Shown here piece by piece: positions 48,303-61,000 of a stretch of 64,000 nt of DNA. The DNA is from Oenanthe sinensis (taxonomy: Eukaryota > Streptophyta > Magnoliopsida > Apiales > Apiaceae), in the NCBI GenBank assembly GCA_028671895.1, contig CM053806.1:18115001-18179000 (forward strand), given 5' to 3'. The position numbers were made by a program, and so were the translations under genes. Positions within the stretch are counted from its first letter, which is position 1, and each line of letters starts with the position of its first letter. Under the pieces are notes generated by a model, which saw nothing but the letters and a program-made list of their open reading frames with translations, was not told where the DNA came from and made no database searches.

Positions 48303-49320
48303 TGTTGTGTTGTGTGTATATATGTATGTATATGTATAGGGGTTTATCAAGAATTATGGAAGGTGTTGGATATTCATTTTTCAAGAATGGAGGAGAGTGA
48401 TGATGGGGAGAACGTTATCCACTTTAACCTGGTTCAAAAACATTAACCGATGCGATTAAAAAAACAATTTAAATTTTAAAATAAAGTAATCTTTCCATTA
48501 ACTAAAAATCGATAAATTAATAACTCACAATAAATTAGTGTGATAAATTAATTAATAATTCTTCTGTATGTGATCATTAATAATTTTTTAATGAAAAAAG
48601 AAATGTTGAATTCTGTCCCAATTTTTGGTAAAGTGATAATTTTAATTAAATATATATTTTTATAAATATGAAAAGTATTTCATAATACTAATATATTTTA
48701 ATTTTTCTCATCTTATAACTTTTCTACCATTTATCATCATTTAAATTAAATTAATTTTAATATAGTATTGGTTAGGTTTTCATTATGATGTTTAATTCTT
48801 TATCAAGTACTATTATTTATAAAAATACGCATCAATTTCAATTATGTTATAAATTTAGAGTAATATTAAAAATATAAAATTGTTTATAGAAATAGTTTCC
48901 AAATATCACATATATATTCTGAGACATATATATTCCGATCGATTATAATTTTTTTTAAATATAATGAACTCTAATGTATTCATACAAATCTCATTAATTA
49001 AAATTTTAAGTCACCCATCATTTGATAATTATTTTCTATACCCAATATTATAATTCCAGCATGTTATAAAAAATGAAAATTGAATTTAGTCGATGAAATC
49101 ACGGAACAAGGACTAATCGAATGAATAGGAAATTAATCGTAATGATTAGTTGGATAATCGATAATTTAATCAGTTCGGTAAGCTATCGAACATGGATTAA
49201 TCGGTGATCCGATTTTTTAGAACAATGCTCCAGCATTCCTCGTAAATTTATATGCTTCTCGGTGAAAGTGGTGACATGGATAAGTGTCAGTATATTGTTT
49301 GAAACAATGTATATTCTATA
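48303..49320. other. pTAC14 promoter side and AT-rich intergenic DNA
   Basis: The first 100 bases on the minus strand hold the pTAC14 leader, rich in TATACA/ACACAA repeats. Beyond about 48480 the sequence is AT-rich and I recognise nothing. Confidence 0.5.
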
Positions 49321-49325
49321 TATTA

Positions 49326-49570
49326 CTACATTCGTCCCACCCAATTGTTAACGTTTCGGAGAGTAGGTCCGGCACGCATTTTAAGGTGCATATAAAGTAT
49401 AGTTCCATAATTTATTTTTAATTTTTTTTTATGAATAAAAATTTAATATTTGAATTTTTATTCAGAAAAAAAAATTAAAAATAAGTTATGAAAATATATT
49501 TTATATACACCTTAAAATGTGTGCCGGACCTTCTCTCCGAAACGTTAACAATTGAGTGGGATTGAGGAAG
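49326..49570. mobile_element. Stowaway-like MITE
   Basis: Long terminal inverted repeats: left CTACATTCGTCCCACCCAAT, and the inverse of the right end CTTCCTCAATCCCACTCAAT, continuing through TTGTTAACGTTTCGGAGAG, AGGTCCGGCAC and TTTTAAGGTG. The ends fit the Stowaway consensus CTCCCTCCGTCCC, and TA stands on the left flank, as expected. The right flank TA is lost or displaced. The core is palindromic and matches that of the element at 33269. Confidence 0.8.
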
Positions 49571-49643
49571 GACTAGCTAAAATTCCATATTTAATTATTT
49601 ATCTGGTCATTTTTCACCTAAGCTCTTGCCATGACAGGGAGGT

Positions 49644-49712
49644 AAAGTCTATAGAGTCGTGCCATGTAGACAAGAACTCTGCAAAGTCTATAGAGTCGTG
49701 CCATGTAGACAA
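49644..49712. repeat. Tandem duplication, 39-bp period
   Basis: AAGTCTATAGAGTCGTGCCA and TGTAGACAA occur twice, 39 bases apart, without differences in the shared part. Confidence 0.8.
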
Positions 49713-50076
49713 AAAGACGAAAGGGGCTACAGTATCTCCAATACAAAAGCCCAATTCCAACTCTTTTGGGACTCATTTATGTCACATAAATAAAAATTGG
49801 TTTTATAAAAAAGTTGTCCAACTTCCTCTGATAACAAAGTTCAAGTCCATTTTTTAATAGGTCCCATTTATTTACTTTATGTATCATTTTTTATAACATT
49901 TAATGATTAAATAATATATTTTTATACTGTAATAATATAAATTAAATAATAAATAATTATTTAAAAAATAAAATATATAGATAAAAAAAGTCATAATTAA
50001 ATTGAATTAAATAATAAAAACACACATTACAAGAATATGAAAAATATAAAATTAAAAACATTACATATGAAATAAA

Positions 50077-51865
50077 TTAACGATTATTATGAAATTGTGA
50101 AATATGCTCAATCAAATCAGCTTGTAGTCGTTGATACTTCTGTCTATCACGAATTCGAATATTATTTTGGATATACCTTTCATAAATGACAAACAGTTCT
50201 TCCTCTAGGTTTGGTTGTGATAAATCATTTGTTGCATCATCGTAAGTTGGTAGCAGAACGAATGGAGTAGCATATGTGTCTCTCTCATCCTCAACAATCA
50301 TATAATGTAATATGATACATGCTCTCATTATTTTAGTGAGATCTCCTTTATCCCAAAATCGCATTGGACCACGTACAATTGTGAATCGTGACTCTAGCAC
50401 ACCAAATGCTCGTTCTACATCTCTTCATTGCCCTTCTTGATATTTTGAGAATAATATTCTCTTATAACCATGGGGACGGGGAATCGTTTTAACTAAGGTT
50501 GTCTATTCAGGATATGTTCCATCCGTTAAATAATATCCCATATTATAGACATTACCGTTAATGTTGTAGTTTACTTCAGGTGCACGACCTTTTAGCACTT
50601 CATCGAATACTGGTGACCAATCTAATACATTTATATCATTATTAGAACCTGTTATTCTAAAAAATGCATGCCATATTCATAGGTCCGATGAGGTAACTAC
50701 TTCAAGCAAAATTGTTGGAACTCCTTTATGGCCACTCATGAACATTCATTTCCATGCTTTATGACAATTTTTCCATTGTCAATGCATGCAATCAATACTG
50801 CCCATCATACTGGGAAATCCGCGATCCTCAACCATTATTAGTAGACGATGTACATCATTTGAATTTTTCTTTCGCAAGTACTCACTCTCAAATATCAAAA
50901 TGACATTAATGACAATTTTTTCAAGCACTCAATCGCAGTTGACTCACCAATACACACATAATCATCAACAACATCTGCAGATATTCCATGTGCCAACATA
51001 ATCATGTCCGCCGTTAGGGTTGTTCACGAACAGAGCTGTTCGCGAACGAGCTCGAACATAAAAATGTGTTTGTTAAGAAAACGAGCTCAAGCCGAGCTTT
51101 TAGTATGTTCGGCTCGACTCGGCTCGAGCTCGTTTGGCTCGAGCTCGACTCGTTAAAACTCGAAAAAATAGAATATATTCTGAATATTTTTATAATATTT
51201 CTAGCATTTTAAGTTTAAAATTATATTTCAAATATTTAATATGTGAATCATTTGGGATAATAGATTAAAATTTAATATTGAATTGAGTCAAAAATCGATA
51301 ATTAGTTGGGTCAAGTGGACTTGAACTTTTTTTCATGTAAAACTTAAATGTTCGCGAGCAGCTCGTTAAGTTCAAGCTCGGCTCGATTCTGTTCGATAAG
51401 AGCTCGAGTGTGGCTCGATTCATTAACGAACTCGAGCTCGAACACATTTTTTATGCGATAAGAAAGCTCGGCTCGTCTCGGTTTATCAGTAAAACAAATT
51501 AAGCTCGGCTCGGCTCTGTTCATGAACAGCCCTAGCCGCCATACATTTTTGTAAAGGTGATACACCTTTTCTTCCATAACTTGACATTGGAGTTCTCCAC
51601 TTAGGGTGTGTCTGAAACTCGTTCCAATGCAATTCAAAATTTGAGTTCTTTTTGTATTTAGCTTTGTGGAGATCATGAGTTGCTTCGAGTATGTTGTCCA
51701 AGTTTGAATCACGTCTCAATCTTCGTTCAACTTGTTCGTAACAAGATCCATATTTTTAAGCCCCTTCATTTATCCGTTGTCATCTTTTTTTGTATAACTA
51801 TAGCTCTTCTTTTGATAAGCTCAGGATTACTTTCTTCACAATATTGGCGAATTCGATCCTGAAAG
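50077..51865 (-). pseudogene. PIF/Harbinger transposase pseudogene
   Basis: Minus-strand fragments follow the order of a plant HARBI1/ALP1-type DDE transposase: EFQTHPKWRTPMSSYGRKG (about 51630-51560), MLAHGISADVVDDY then GESTAIECLKK (about 51000-50925), the GSIDCMH metal-site region (about 50790), GSNNDINVLD, ERAFGVLESRF, and FWDKGDLTKIMRACIILHYM (about 50365-50310). Several in-frame stops (for example right after GSIDCMH) and at least one frameshift break the frame. A 520-bp hAT MITE splits it near the N-terminal third. The last 107 residues remain open. Terminal repeats of the parent element were not found. Confidence 0.82.
51015..51534. mobile_element. hAT-type MITE inside the Harbinger pseudogene
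   Basis: Ends TAGGGTTGTTCACGAACAG and, inverted, TAGGGCTGTTCATGAACAG. The flanks TCCGCCGT (51007-51014) and GCCGCCAT (51535-51542) look like an 8-bp duplication with two changes. The subterminal regions are dense in GAGCTCG/CGAGCC motifs. No coding capacity. It is a common plant MITE architecture. Confidence 0.8.
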
Positions 51866-52539
51866 GCATATGGCTAGGCCTATTTGTAATAATTACATGA
51901 CAACTCAACTCAGATAAAAAAGAGAATTAAATAATAAATACAAGACAAGAATCAAGACAAAGAAAGTAAACTAGACACGAAGAATCAGATTATCAGAAGT
52001 ATTTTTATGAGATTGCTACTCAACACTGAAAGAAGTTCATTAATATGTTCAAGCGTCAGTGGAAAATAAAGTGGTAGTATTTCAGAAGAATTAAGAAGAT
52101 ACAGAAGATTTATAATGACTACTACATGAAGATTCCAGAAGAAGAAAAATACTAAGAGGAAAAACGGTAAAGCTAAAGAAGGACAGAAGATCACAACTTA
52201 AAATTAAAATGTGGAGAATATTTATTATAGTATGACACAAATGAACCAGATAGTACATTTGTGTGTCAACTAAAATAATAATTATTCATCATCTAGCTCA
52301 AGTGCTTTTATGATATAAGACACAGTGAAGACGGGAAGATTTCAGAACTAACAACACGGTTATACAAGTCAAGATAATATTTTAATTCTACTATCAAACG
52401 TTAATTGATTAATTAATTTTTCTATTTAAATTAATTCACGTTGAATTTAAATTAATTTAATTTATAAATTAACTAATTAAATTAAGTATAATTAATTTAT
52501 TATAAAAAATATGATTTAATATGATTTTTAATATAATTC

Positions 52540-53240
52540 AAATGACTCATTAATAAGATATACCGAATTATAATAAAAAGTCATACCGAATTTTAGAGAA
52601 AAGTCATACCGAAAATGACTTTAAAAAAAGTCATGTTGAGGATATCCAAAAAGGTCATACCGAGCTCTAGAAATCAAAAGTCATACTGAAGAATGAAAGT
52701 CATACCGAGCAGATTTTATTTAATTAAAAAAGGTCATACCGATTTTTTTAATTAAAAAAAGTCATACCGATTTTTTAGAAGTCATACCCAGCCTTTTGAA
52801 AAGTCATACAAGTGTTAAAAATATCATACAGACTTAAATAAAGTCTGTAAAATGTCTTGTGCTAGAAAGTCATACAAACTTTTCTACCTCTATAAATATG
52901 AGGCATTCACTTCATATTTTAGTGTCGATTGAAAAACATTCAAATTCAGAAATTTGTATGCATTGTAATATTCAAAGATTTCTGTACAAGTTTGGAATAT
53001 AATTGTTAAACCCGAACACTTCATGTCGAATTCATTCTAGATCACTTTATCAATTATATATATTTTTCATCAGATTAATTTTGTAATATTTTTCAAGTTA
53101 AAATTATATCTTCTACTTGACGAGTATTTCATTAAAATTAATATTTCATGATTAATTAAAATAATATTTTTAAATCCGAAATTCTGCTACAATTTTTGAT
53201 ATTGTATTCAACCTCCCTTCTACAATATCAGGGACCAACG
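52540..53240 (+). mobile_element. 3' part of a copia 5' LTR with GTCATACCGA repeats
   Basis: The right boundary near 53240 is inferred from the primer-binding-like site just after it and from the end sequence TTGTATTCAACCTCCCTTCTACAAT, which resembles the end of the opposite-strand LTR at 62056. About ten copies of AAAGTCATACCGA or near variants are scattered at 52560-52830. A TATA-like CTATAAATATGAGG lies at about 52892. The left LTR end could not be fixed; 51870-52540 may belong to it. Confidence 0.6.
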
Positions 53241-53242
53241 AT

Positions 53243-53254
53243 TGGCATCAGAGC
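53243..53254 (+). other. Retrotransposon primer-binding site
   Basis: TGGCATCAGAGC, one base from the copia PBS TGGTATCAGAGC, complementary to the 3' end of initiator tRNA-Met. It stands directly after the LTR end and before gag, as in copia elements. Confidence 0.75.
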
Positions 53255-53446
53255 TGGTTGATATTTTTAATATCAGATCTGAATCAAAAATTTCGCAACT
53301 CATACAGATCTCAAAAAATATTTTTAATTCAAAATAACTTTTTATTCGAAATAAATTTTTTTACAAAAAATTATTTTTGATCAAAAATGTTTTAAGTCAA
53401 AAATTAAAATATTTTTTGAAACACTTAAATTTTAATCTTATTAAAG

Positions 53447-54440
53447 TTGAGTACACAGAAAGTGACGATCATTAAAATTTTACAGTTTGATAGAGATCAC
53501 TACAATTTGTGGAAGCACAAAATGCTACTATTCATTGAGATTGTCAATCCCAAGTATGCATTAATTTTGGCCAAAGGTGTTGAACCGTCAATAATAATTA
53601 TTCTCGAACACGAGATAGACGGGGTCGTAATTCCTCACAGACAGTTTCTAAAAAGTACAACTGACTATACAGAAGAAGAAACTGAAGTTGTGTCCCTGGA
53701 CAACAACCTCAAACTCATATTGATAGAATATCTAGACTACGTCATGTACAATCACGTGGTCAACTGTAAAAATGTCAAACAGATCTAGGATACAATAGAG
53801 ATTATGAACGAGGGGACTGAGGAAGTAAAAGAGAATAGACTGGAGATCCTGACCTCCCTGTATGAGCAGTTTAGATTCAACCCTGATGAGTGTATCTTCG
53901 AGGTGTTTCAGAGATCGAATAAACTGATAAACGAGCTCAACCTGAATGGGAAATATTATCAGAACTAGGAGGTCAACAGGAAATTTTTGATAACCTTACC
54001 CGAGCATCTGTAACACAGGATCGCAACAATCTGAGAGTCTAGGGACATGAAGGAGGTAACTCTAGAAAGACTCTACGGAGTATTAAAGACATATGAATTG
54101 GAACAGATCCAGACCAGAGAAATGTATGGAAGAGGTAAGGTTCTGAGTTCCTCCAAAGCACTGATAGTGGAAGCACCAGAGAAGATGGAAGTGAAGGTTG
54201 TTGCACCTTCTAACAGCTCAGTGGAGTGTGTGGTTCCAGAATTTGGACTTACTTCAGATAAACAAGAATATGGTGAGTTCTACTCTTTGGAAGAACTAGA
54301 TTAGCTAGAAGATGAATCTCTAGCTATAGTTGCCAGGAGGTTTGGCAACATGAGATTCCGAATAAACTCCTCCTACAGAGTTAAGCCAAATTTTAGAAGA
54401 TTCCAAAAAGGAGGTTCTTCAACAGCTGTATCAAAGAGCG
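53447..54440 (+). pseudogene. copia gag remnant
   Basis: The first open part starts MSTQKVTIIKILQFDRDHYN followed by LWKHKMLLF, the usual opening of copia gag proteins. In-frame stops occur at about 53788, 53968, 54013 and 54304. The region NLNGKYYQN to LYGVLKTYELEQ matches the end of the gag core. The CCHC knuckle, protease and integrase are not seen; pol resumes within about 60 bases, so roughly the middle third of the element is deleted. Confidence 0.75.
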
Positions 54441-54471
54441 GCTACAAGACCAGCTTAGTTGATAGAAGCAC

Positions 54472-55843
54472 CTAGATGATGATGATATTTTTACAAGGAA
54501 CAAAGCCAGACTGGTGGCAAAGGGTTACTTCCAAGAAGAGGGAATTGATTATGACAAGACCTACGCACCACTTGCAACACTTGAAGCCATCAGGATATTT
54601 CTGGCATTCGCAGCACATTCCAATTTCAAAGTCTATCAAATGGGTGTGAAGAGTCATTTCTGAATGGAGAGTTAGAAGAGGAAGTATATGTAGAACAGCC
54701 CCTGGCTTTGAAAATCCAGAGTTTGCTGATTTTGTGTATTTTCTATTCAAAGCTCTGTATGGACTCAAGCAAGTACCGAGGACATTGTATGACACTCTCT
54801 CAGAGTTTTTACTTGAAAATAGTTTCATTAGAGGTGTCATAGATAAAACTCTTTTTTATAAATTGTATGATAAAGATATGATATTTGTCCAAGTTTATGT
54901 TGACGATATTATATTCGGTTCTACTAACGAAAACTTGTGCAAGAGATTTGCTAAGTTAATGCAGAGTAGGTATGAAATGAGCATGATGGGTGAGTTGTCA
55001 TTCTTCCTAGGATTGCAAGTAAAGCAAAAGGAAGATGAGATTTTTATTTGTCAATCAAAGTATGTAAGGGATCTTCTAAGAAAGTACAGTCTAGAAGATT
55101 CTTCACCGGTAAAAAATCCCAATGTCAACAACCACCAAGCTTGACAAAGATGAATCTGGTAAGAAAGTTGACATCACAAGCTACAGAGGTATGATAGGCT
55201 CATTATTTTATCTAACTTCTACTAGACCTGATATAATTTTTGCAACATGCTTATGTGCAAGGTTTCAATCTGACCCTAGGGAATCTCATCTTATAGTTAA
55301 ACGAATATTTAGATATCTGAAGGGTACACCAAATCTTGGAATTTGGTACCCTAAAGATACTGTTTTGACCTAATAGGCTATACAGATTCAGATTATGCAG
55401 GATGTAGGATGTAGGATGGACAGGAAAAGTACTTTTAGAAGCTGTCAGTTTCTAGGAAGTCGGTTGATCTCTTGGTATAGTAAGAAACAATACTCAGTAT
55501 CTACCTCGACAGCCGAAGCAGAATACATTGCGGCAAGTAGCTGTTGTGCACAGATCTTGTGGATAAGGAATTAGCTAAATGATTATGGACTTGCGTTGAA
55601 TAAAATTCCAATTTTCTGTCATAACACAAGTGCAATAGCTATCTCCAACAATCCTGTACAACACTCTCGAACCAAACACATTGACATAATGTATCATTTC
55701 ATTAGAGAGCATGTCATGAACCAAACTGTGGTGTTACATTTTATACCCACAGAAGATCAAATAGCCGACATCTTCATGAAACCACTTGATGAATCCATTT
55801 TCTCTAAGTTGGTTAGTGAACTAGGGATTTTAAACAATGGCTA
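54472..55843 (+). pseudogene. copia reverse transcriptase and RNase H remnant
   Basis: ARLVAKGYFQEEGIDYDKTY and the catalytic VYVDDIIFGS (near 54895) are copia reverse-transcriptase motifs. ITSYRGMIGSLFYLTSTRPD, STAEAEYIAASSCCAQILW and KHIDIMYHFIREHV are the copia RNase H region. There are several stops and frameshifts (about 54660, 55143, 55372, 55575), and the N-terminal part of RT is missing. It ends with a stop at 55844, as usual for the copia polyprotein. It cannot encode an active enzyme. Confidence 0.88.
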
Positions 55844-55849
55844 ATTTTT

Positions 55850-58035
55850 TGTTGCTAGAAATTGTTTTGAGTTCATAAATATTAAATATTGATATTTAAA
55901 GAACTTATGAAGTTCGAATCAATAATATTCTAGGGCTTATGAATATTTGAATAAATTATCTTGAGAATAATTTAATACTCTTATAGATAATTATTTCAAG
56001 TGTAACATAAGCACTTATTTTTATTTATTATATTTATGTATTTATATTGAGCATTAATATGTAAATTACTGTATTTTTTTCTAATTATTATTGCACATTA
56101 ATAATTATCATGTTATTAATGGTTTAATTAAATTATTCACTAAATTAATTCAAGTATGAATTAATTTAATTCTTAAATTAATCGGAACAATTAATAATAT
56201 AAATATTTATTAAATATCCTTAATAACTTAGTAGTATGTAAATTATTGTTATTTGTTTTAAATTTCTAATTAATAATTGCTTGTTAATATTTAGGCTTAT
56301 TTACAATTTAAACCCTGTGTTATTAACAATATACAATTCAAACCCTCTTTTAATATATTTAGTAAATTTAACCCTACGTTTTTTTAACTATTTACAATTG
56401 AAACCTTTTTTAAAATAATTAGTAAATTTAACCATATGTTTTTTAAATATGTACAATTGAAACATTTTTTAAAATAAATAGTAAATTTAACCTTACGTTT
56501 TAAAAAATTTAGCAAATTTAACCTTGACTTTTTAATTTCGGAATAAAATAAATTTTATATCGAAAAAGTATTTTCGAAAATAAATTCATCGAAGAGTATT
56601 TTTGAAAATAAATTAAATTCGGTGATGAACATTCATAAATATATTGAGCGGGAAGTGTGATGGGAAGATGGAATAATATAAATACATATTAAAATTTTAT
56701 TGAACATATATAATATATTATACATATAGATATATTAATATAGAAAAGAACATCTAAATATCCATTTTATAAGAAAAAACCCTAATAATTGCAAATATCT
56801 ATTATGCTTAGATAATATCTATAAAAAAAATTAACAATAGTGCATTTGACGAATATTTATTCAAAATTTTGTCATAAAATTTATTTTATTCTGAAATTAA
56901 AAAGTCAAGGTTAAATTTACTAAATTTTTTAAAACGTAGGGTTAAATTTACTATTTATTTTAAAAAAGGTTTCAATTGTACATAGTTCAAAAACATATGG
57001 TTAAATTTACTAATTATTTTAAAAAAGGTTTCAATTGTAAATAGTTAAAAAACGTAAGGTTAAATTTACTAAATATATTAAAAGAGGGTTTAAATTGTAT
57101 ATTGTTAATAACACAGGGTTTAAATTACATTTAAGCCTAATATTTATTATTATTATTATTTATTCTAAAATTTGAATAAGATTTTTATTATTTTATTTCG
57201 AATTAAGGAACAATTAATAATATAAGTAATTATTATCTTATTCTATTTTATTGTATTTTAATTTTACAGTTTTATGAATTTTATTCTAAATATTCGGTAT
57301 GAAAATTTTTAAATGACATTCCAGTATGACTTTTTAATAAAATCGGTATGACATTTAAAAGTCATATAGAGTTTTGTTTAAAAGTCATACCGTGTTAGGT
57401 TGATTAAAAGTCATACCGAGTAAAACCTATTTTCGTTATTATTAAAAGTAATACCGAGTATTTCTTGTGTTTTGTTTGTGTTAATAAAATTAGTATGACT
57501 TTTTAAAAGTCATACCGACTGGTTTGTTGTTTGATTTTATTTTCGGTATGACTTTTTATTCTCATAAAAAATGTCATATCGAGTCTATTTTATGTTTTTA
57601 ATAAAATTCATACCAGCATCGATATATACATACATACTGCTGCTAGAACTTTTTCAAAAATCGTAGAACTCCTTCGATTTTTGCTTTCTTCACAACCGCA
57701 ATCAGTTGTTAATTCTTGTGTTTATCAAGCTTTGCTTGCTGGTTTGTTTGTAAATCAACTGGTTTAAAATGAAACTCTGCCCGATTTTGTATTGTTTCGA
57801 ACTGAGTTTGGAGTTACATTAAAGGACTGATTTTGTTGTGATTATTGGAGATTAATGACTGTTGTTAGAGTGATTTTGTGATTAAAATCATTTTAGGGAT
57901 TATCTAAAATTAGGGTTTTGATTTTAATGTGTAATTTTCTAATTATTGGGCTTGTATTTCGTATTTTATTGTTTTATTCGAATTAATTAGGTAATATTGA
58001 AATTTGTAATCCTAATAATTGTAATAGAAAATAAT
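55850..58035 (+). other. Spacer between copia pol and 3' ORF
   Basis: AT-rich non-coding DNA interrupted by a Mutator-like foldback (56294-57137). From about 57300 to 57600 it carries GTCATACCGA motifs in both orientations, like those of the 5' LTR. A pyrimidine-rich stretch at 57660-57750 precedes the 3' ORF. Confidence 0.6.
56294..57137. mobile_element. Mutator-like foldback element, copy 2
   Basis: 844 bp with the same ends as the element at 8240 (GGCTTATTTACAATTTAAAC and inverse), flanked by a perfect 9-bp duplication TAATATTTA (56285-56293 and 57138-57146). Compared with copy 1, most of the inner left arm is deleted around 56555. No coding capacity. It inserted into the copia spacer. 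Confidence 0.88.
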
Positions 58036-58039
58036 TAAA

Positions 58040-61000
58040 ATGGCTGGAAATTGCGAGACTGTGAAGACAAATTTTGTAAGATTTTTTAATCCGGTAAATT
58101 GCTCAGTTGAGAGGTTTAGATCATGAATCATATTTTTTAATGAGCATTCACTAGTCGGGACTACAATTACACTGGACGCCCCGTTACAAGTTGAAGCTTT
58201 AAGGGCCCTATACACTACAGCTAGGAATAGAACAATTGCAGCAAGAGTACAATTTTCCTTCACCATTGGAGAACGTGAATACATGGTGACTGAAGATGAT
58301 GTAAATAGAATCTTAGGGTTCCCAACTGACAATTTCGTTAACCCACCAACTATTCCAGAAATACTTGGATTTTTCTATGCAATTCAGTATCAAGATGACA
58401 TTAACCTGGTGAAAATGTCAAAAGATAAGTTGGTTAGCGAGTGGAATTATTTCTTTGATACACTAGCAAAGGTGTTTGCCCCCATGACAAAGAGCAACTT
58501 CAACAATATCTCTTCTCTCTTTCATAATATTGGGTATTTTGTGGCCCATAACAGAAGGATTAATTTTGAGAAGCTGATATTGAAAGAAATTATAAAGAAA
58601 ATGGGAATGCCAGAGAGCAGGGAACATAAAGTGTTATGCTACTACCCAAGATTCTTGATGCTATTCATGAATGATCTACTTTTAGATAAAGATAAAGCAC
58701 TGTTCCAAAACAGTCTGGTAGAAGAATCTCCAACTTCATAAAAGAACTTATTCACAAGGCTCAGCAATAACGTCAAGTTCCCAAATGTGCCAGTGGTAAG
58801 AACAAAATACATGGGTGAGATCATGGATCAAATTTCCAATCCTGCACAGGCTCAACCGCATCAGCAAGAGCCAGAGCCAATTCAAGATCAAGTGTCAACG
58901 GAAGTTGAAAATTCTGCACATCTTTTACTGGAAATTGCTCAACTTGCAGAACATGAGGCAGAGGTACAATAGGTAATAACAAACACCTTAGCTTCTAATT
59001 TCTTACCTATAAATATATCTAATATATCTTTAAATATATCTGTGGCGGACTATGATTGTGGTCTTGCACTTCAGGACTTCGGTTATGAACCTGACAACAC
59101 ACAGGTTCAATCAAAAGCTGAGATAGAACCTCAAACATTTTCTCCTTCACCAACTTCTTTGAGTCAAATCAGAAAGAGGAAGAAACTTGTTAGAAAAGTA
59201 AGAGGTAGAGGTATCACAGTGAGTGAACCCGGAGCTCTGTGTCCACCTACAAAAAGATCGAGAAATGAACCTGAGACAACTGCAGACTCATCCTTATCCT
59301 CTCATTGGGATATGGACTTTGAAATGGAAATACAATAGTCTCTGGACTCAGCATCATGTGAAGAGTCACGCACACTGCTAGCACTAACACTAGCAGGACC
59401 TCTACTTGAAGAAACACAATCAGATGAGGGCACACCAATAAATGAAGAAAATGTTTTTGAAACAAACTTGTCGAATACCACATTTGCAGTGGACCAAGAC
59501 ATTTTTGATGCAGTGCAGCATCAGATACCTTTACAGGTATTGAGGGGCACCACAGACTCTAACAAGCCACTCATTACATTGTATAAGGTGGTGACCCCCT
59601 GGATTTCTTACATCTAGTTCTTTTAAAGGAAGTTCTCTTATCCACTAGTAGATTTGAGAGGCAACCACTCTTTAGAGGGAGTTGGGACTGAAGGGTTTCG
59701 TGCATGAAAACACAGCGGAATTAACGTAAAAATAATAAAAACCGAAACCCTACCGCAGGATCCATGTATAACTTTGGATGATTATGGTGAAGAAATATGT
59801 ACCTTAACAAAGCTTTCTGTATGATGTTTAATGGAGGTCCAGAAAAATGAATCACAATAGCCCTTTGTTGTAAAAATCTGTTCTCCAAAGAAGTCCACAC
59901 GAATGCCTGATCGTCCAACGATCACCGGAGTCGGTACTAGCCGAATTGTTTGCTTCTTCCTCTCTCTTTGTCTCTAGCCTCTCTTGATGTTGAGCAGCTA
60001 GGGTTTTTTCTCTAAAAATGAAATCTAATGATTAACCCTAATACTACACATCATTATGTATATATAGGGGAGAGAGAGATTTTGGGCCTAACCCTAATCC
60101 ATGTAGTTTCCAAAACTCATTCTAATTTTGGATTATTATTATTATTAAATCCGAATTCTAATATAATTAATCAATCCCACTTAATTAATTCAATAATTAA
60201 ATTTGAATAAATAATAATACTTATAAAATCTGAATTCTAATATAATTAATCAAGTCTCACTTAATTAATTCAATAATTAAATTCGAATAAACAATAATAT
60301 ATCTAAATTTATAATTTAAATAAACCTCCGTTTTGACGTTCTTTGTGTGTGACCCTTTAGGTTATTATTACGTTGGCAATAAATTTATTATCTAATAATA
60401 AAATTATAAATAATGAGTGACATATAGTAATACATCATTGTTACCCAAGTAACAATAATAATTGGTAATTCAATTAAACCTTTCATGAATAATGTTTCAT
60501 GTAATATAATCCCTTTAACCTTATATTATAGATCAAACTCGAGGCATGTATAGTATCATCCTCTTCAACGTTTAATCTTGGTTACCTTGATCAATGAGTA
60601 GACTATTTAAACAAATCAATATTTGAGCATGCCCATGCATTTCATAGTCTCACTCAATCAAGAGGCCAATAATATCACTCCTAGAATTGGAGGGTTAAAT
60701 CATATATCTATCATTCATATTCCTCATACGATTCATAGCATACCTAATTTCCATCTTTATCATTACCCGGTTAAAGGTAACTTTGAGTGTAATCAAAGTA
60801 TATTAATTCTCGTATAGAATTAAATATAATGATTTTAAGTCAGAGGATCATTACATCATTATCACTGTGAGATTTTTTATGACACTTATTAACATGTAAA
60901 ATCCCACGGCGGGACTTTCCAGTATCATGTATTGATACATACACTTATGTTCTTGACTTTAGTATCACAATACATATGACCAATGAGATGTGGTCATCTG

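Noticed and set aside
48303..48350. Upstream ATG of pTAC14 giving 16 extra residues
   Set aside because: The extra residues come from a TATACA/ACACA repeat in the leader, whereas MGSS at 48302 opens a normal transit-peptide-like sequence.
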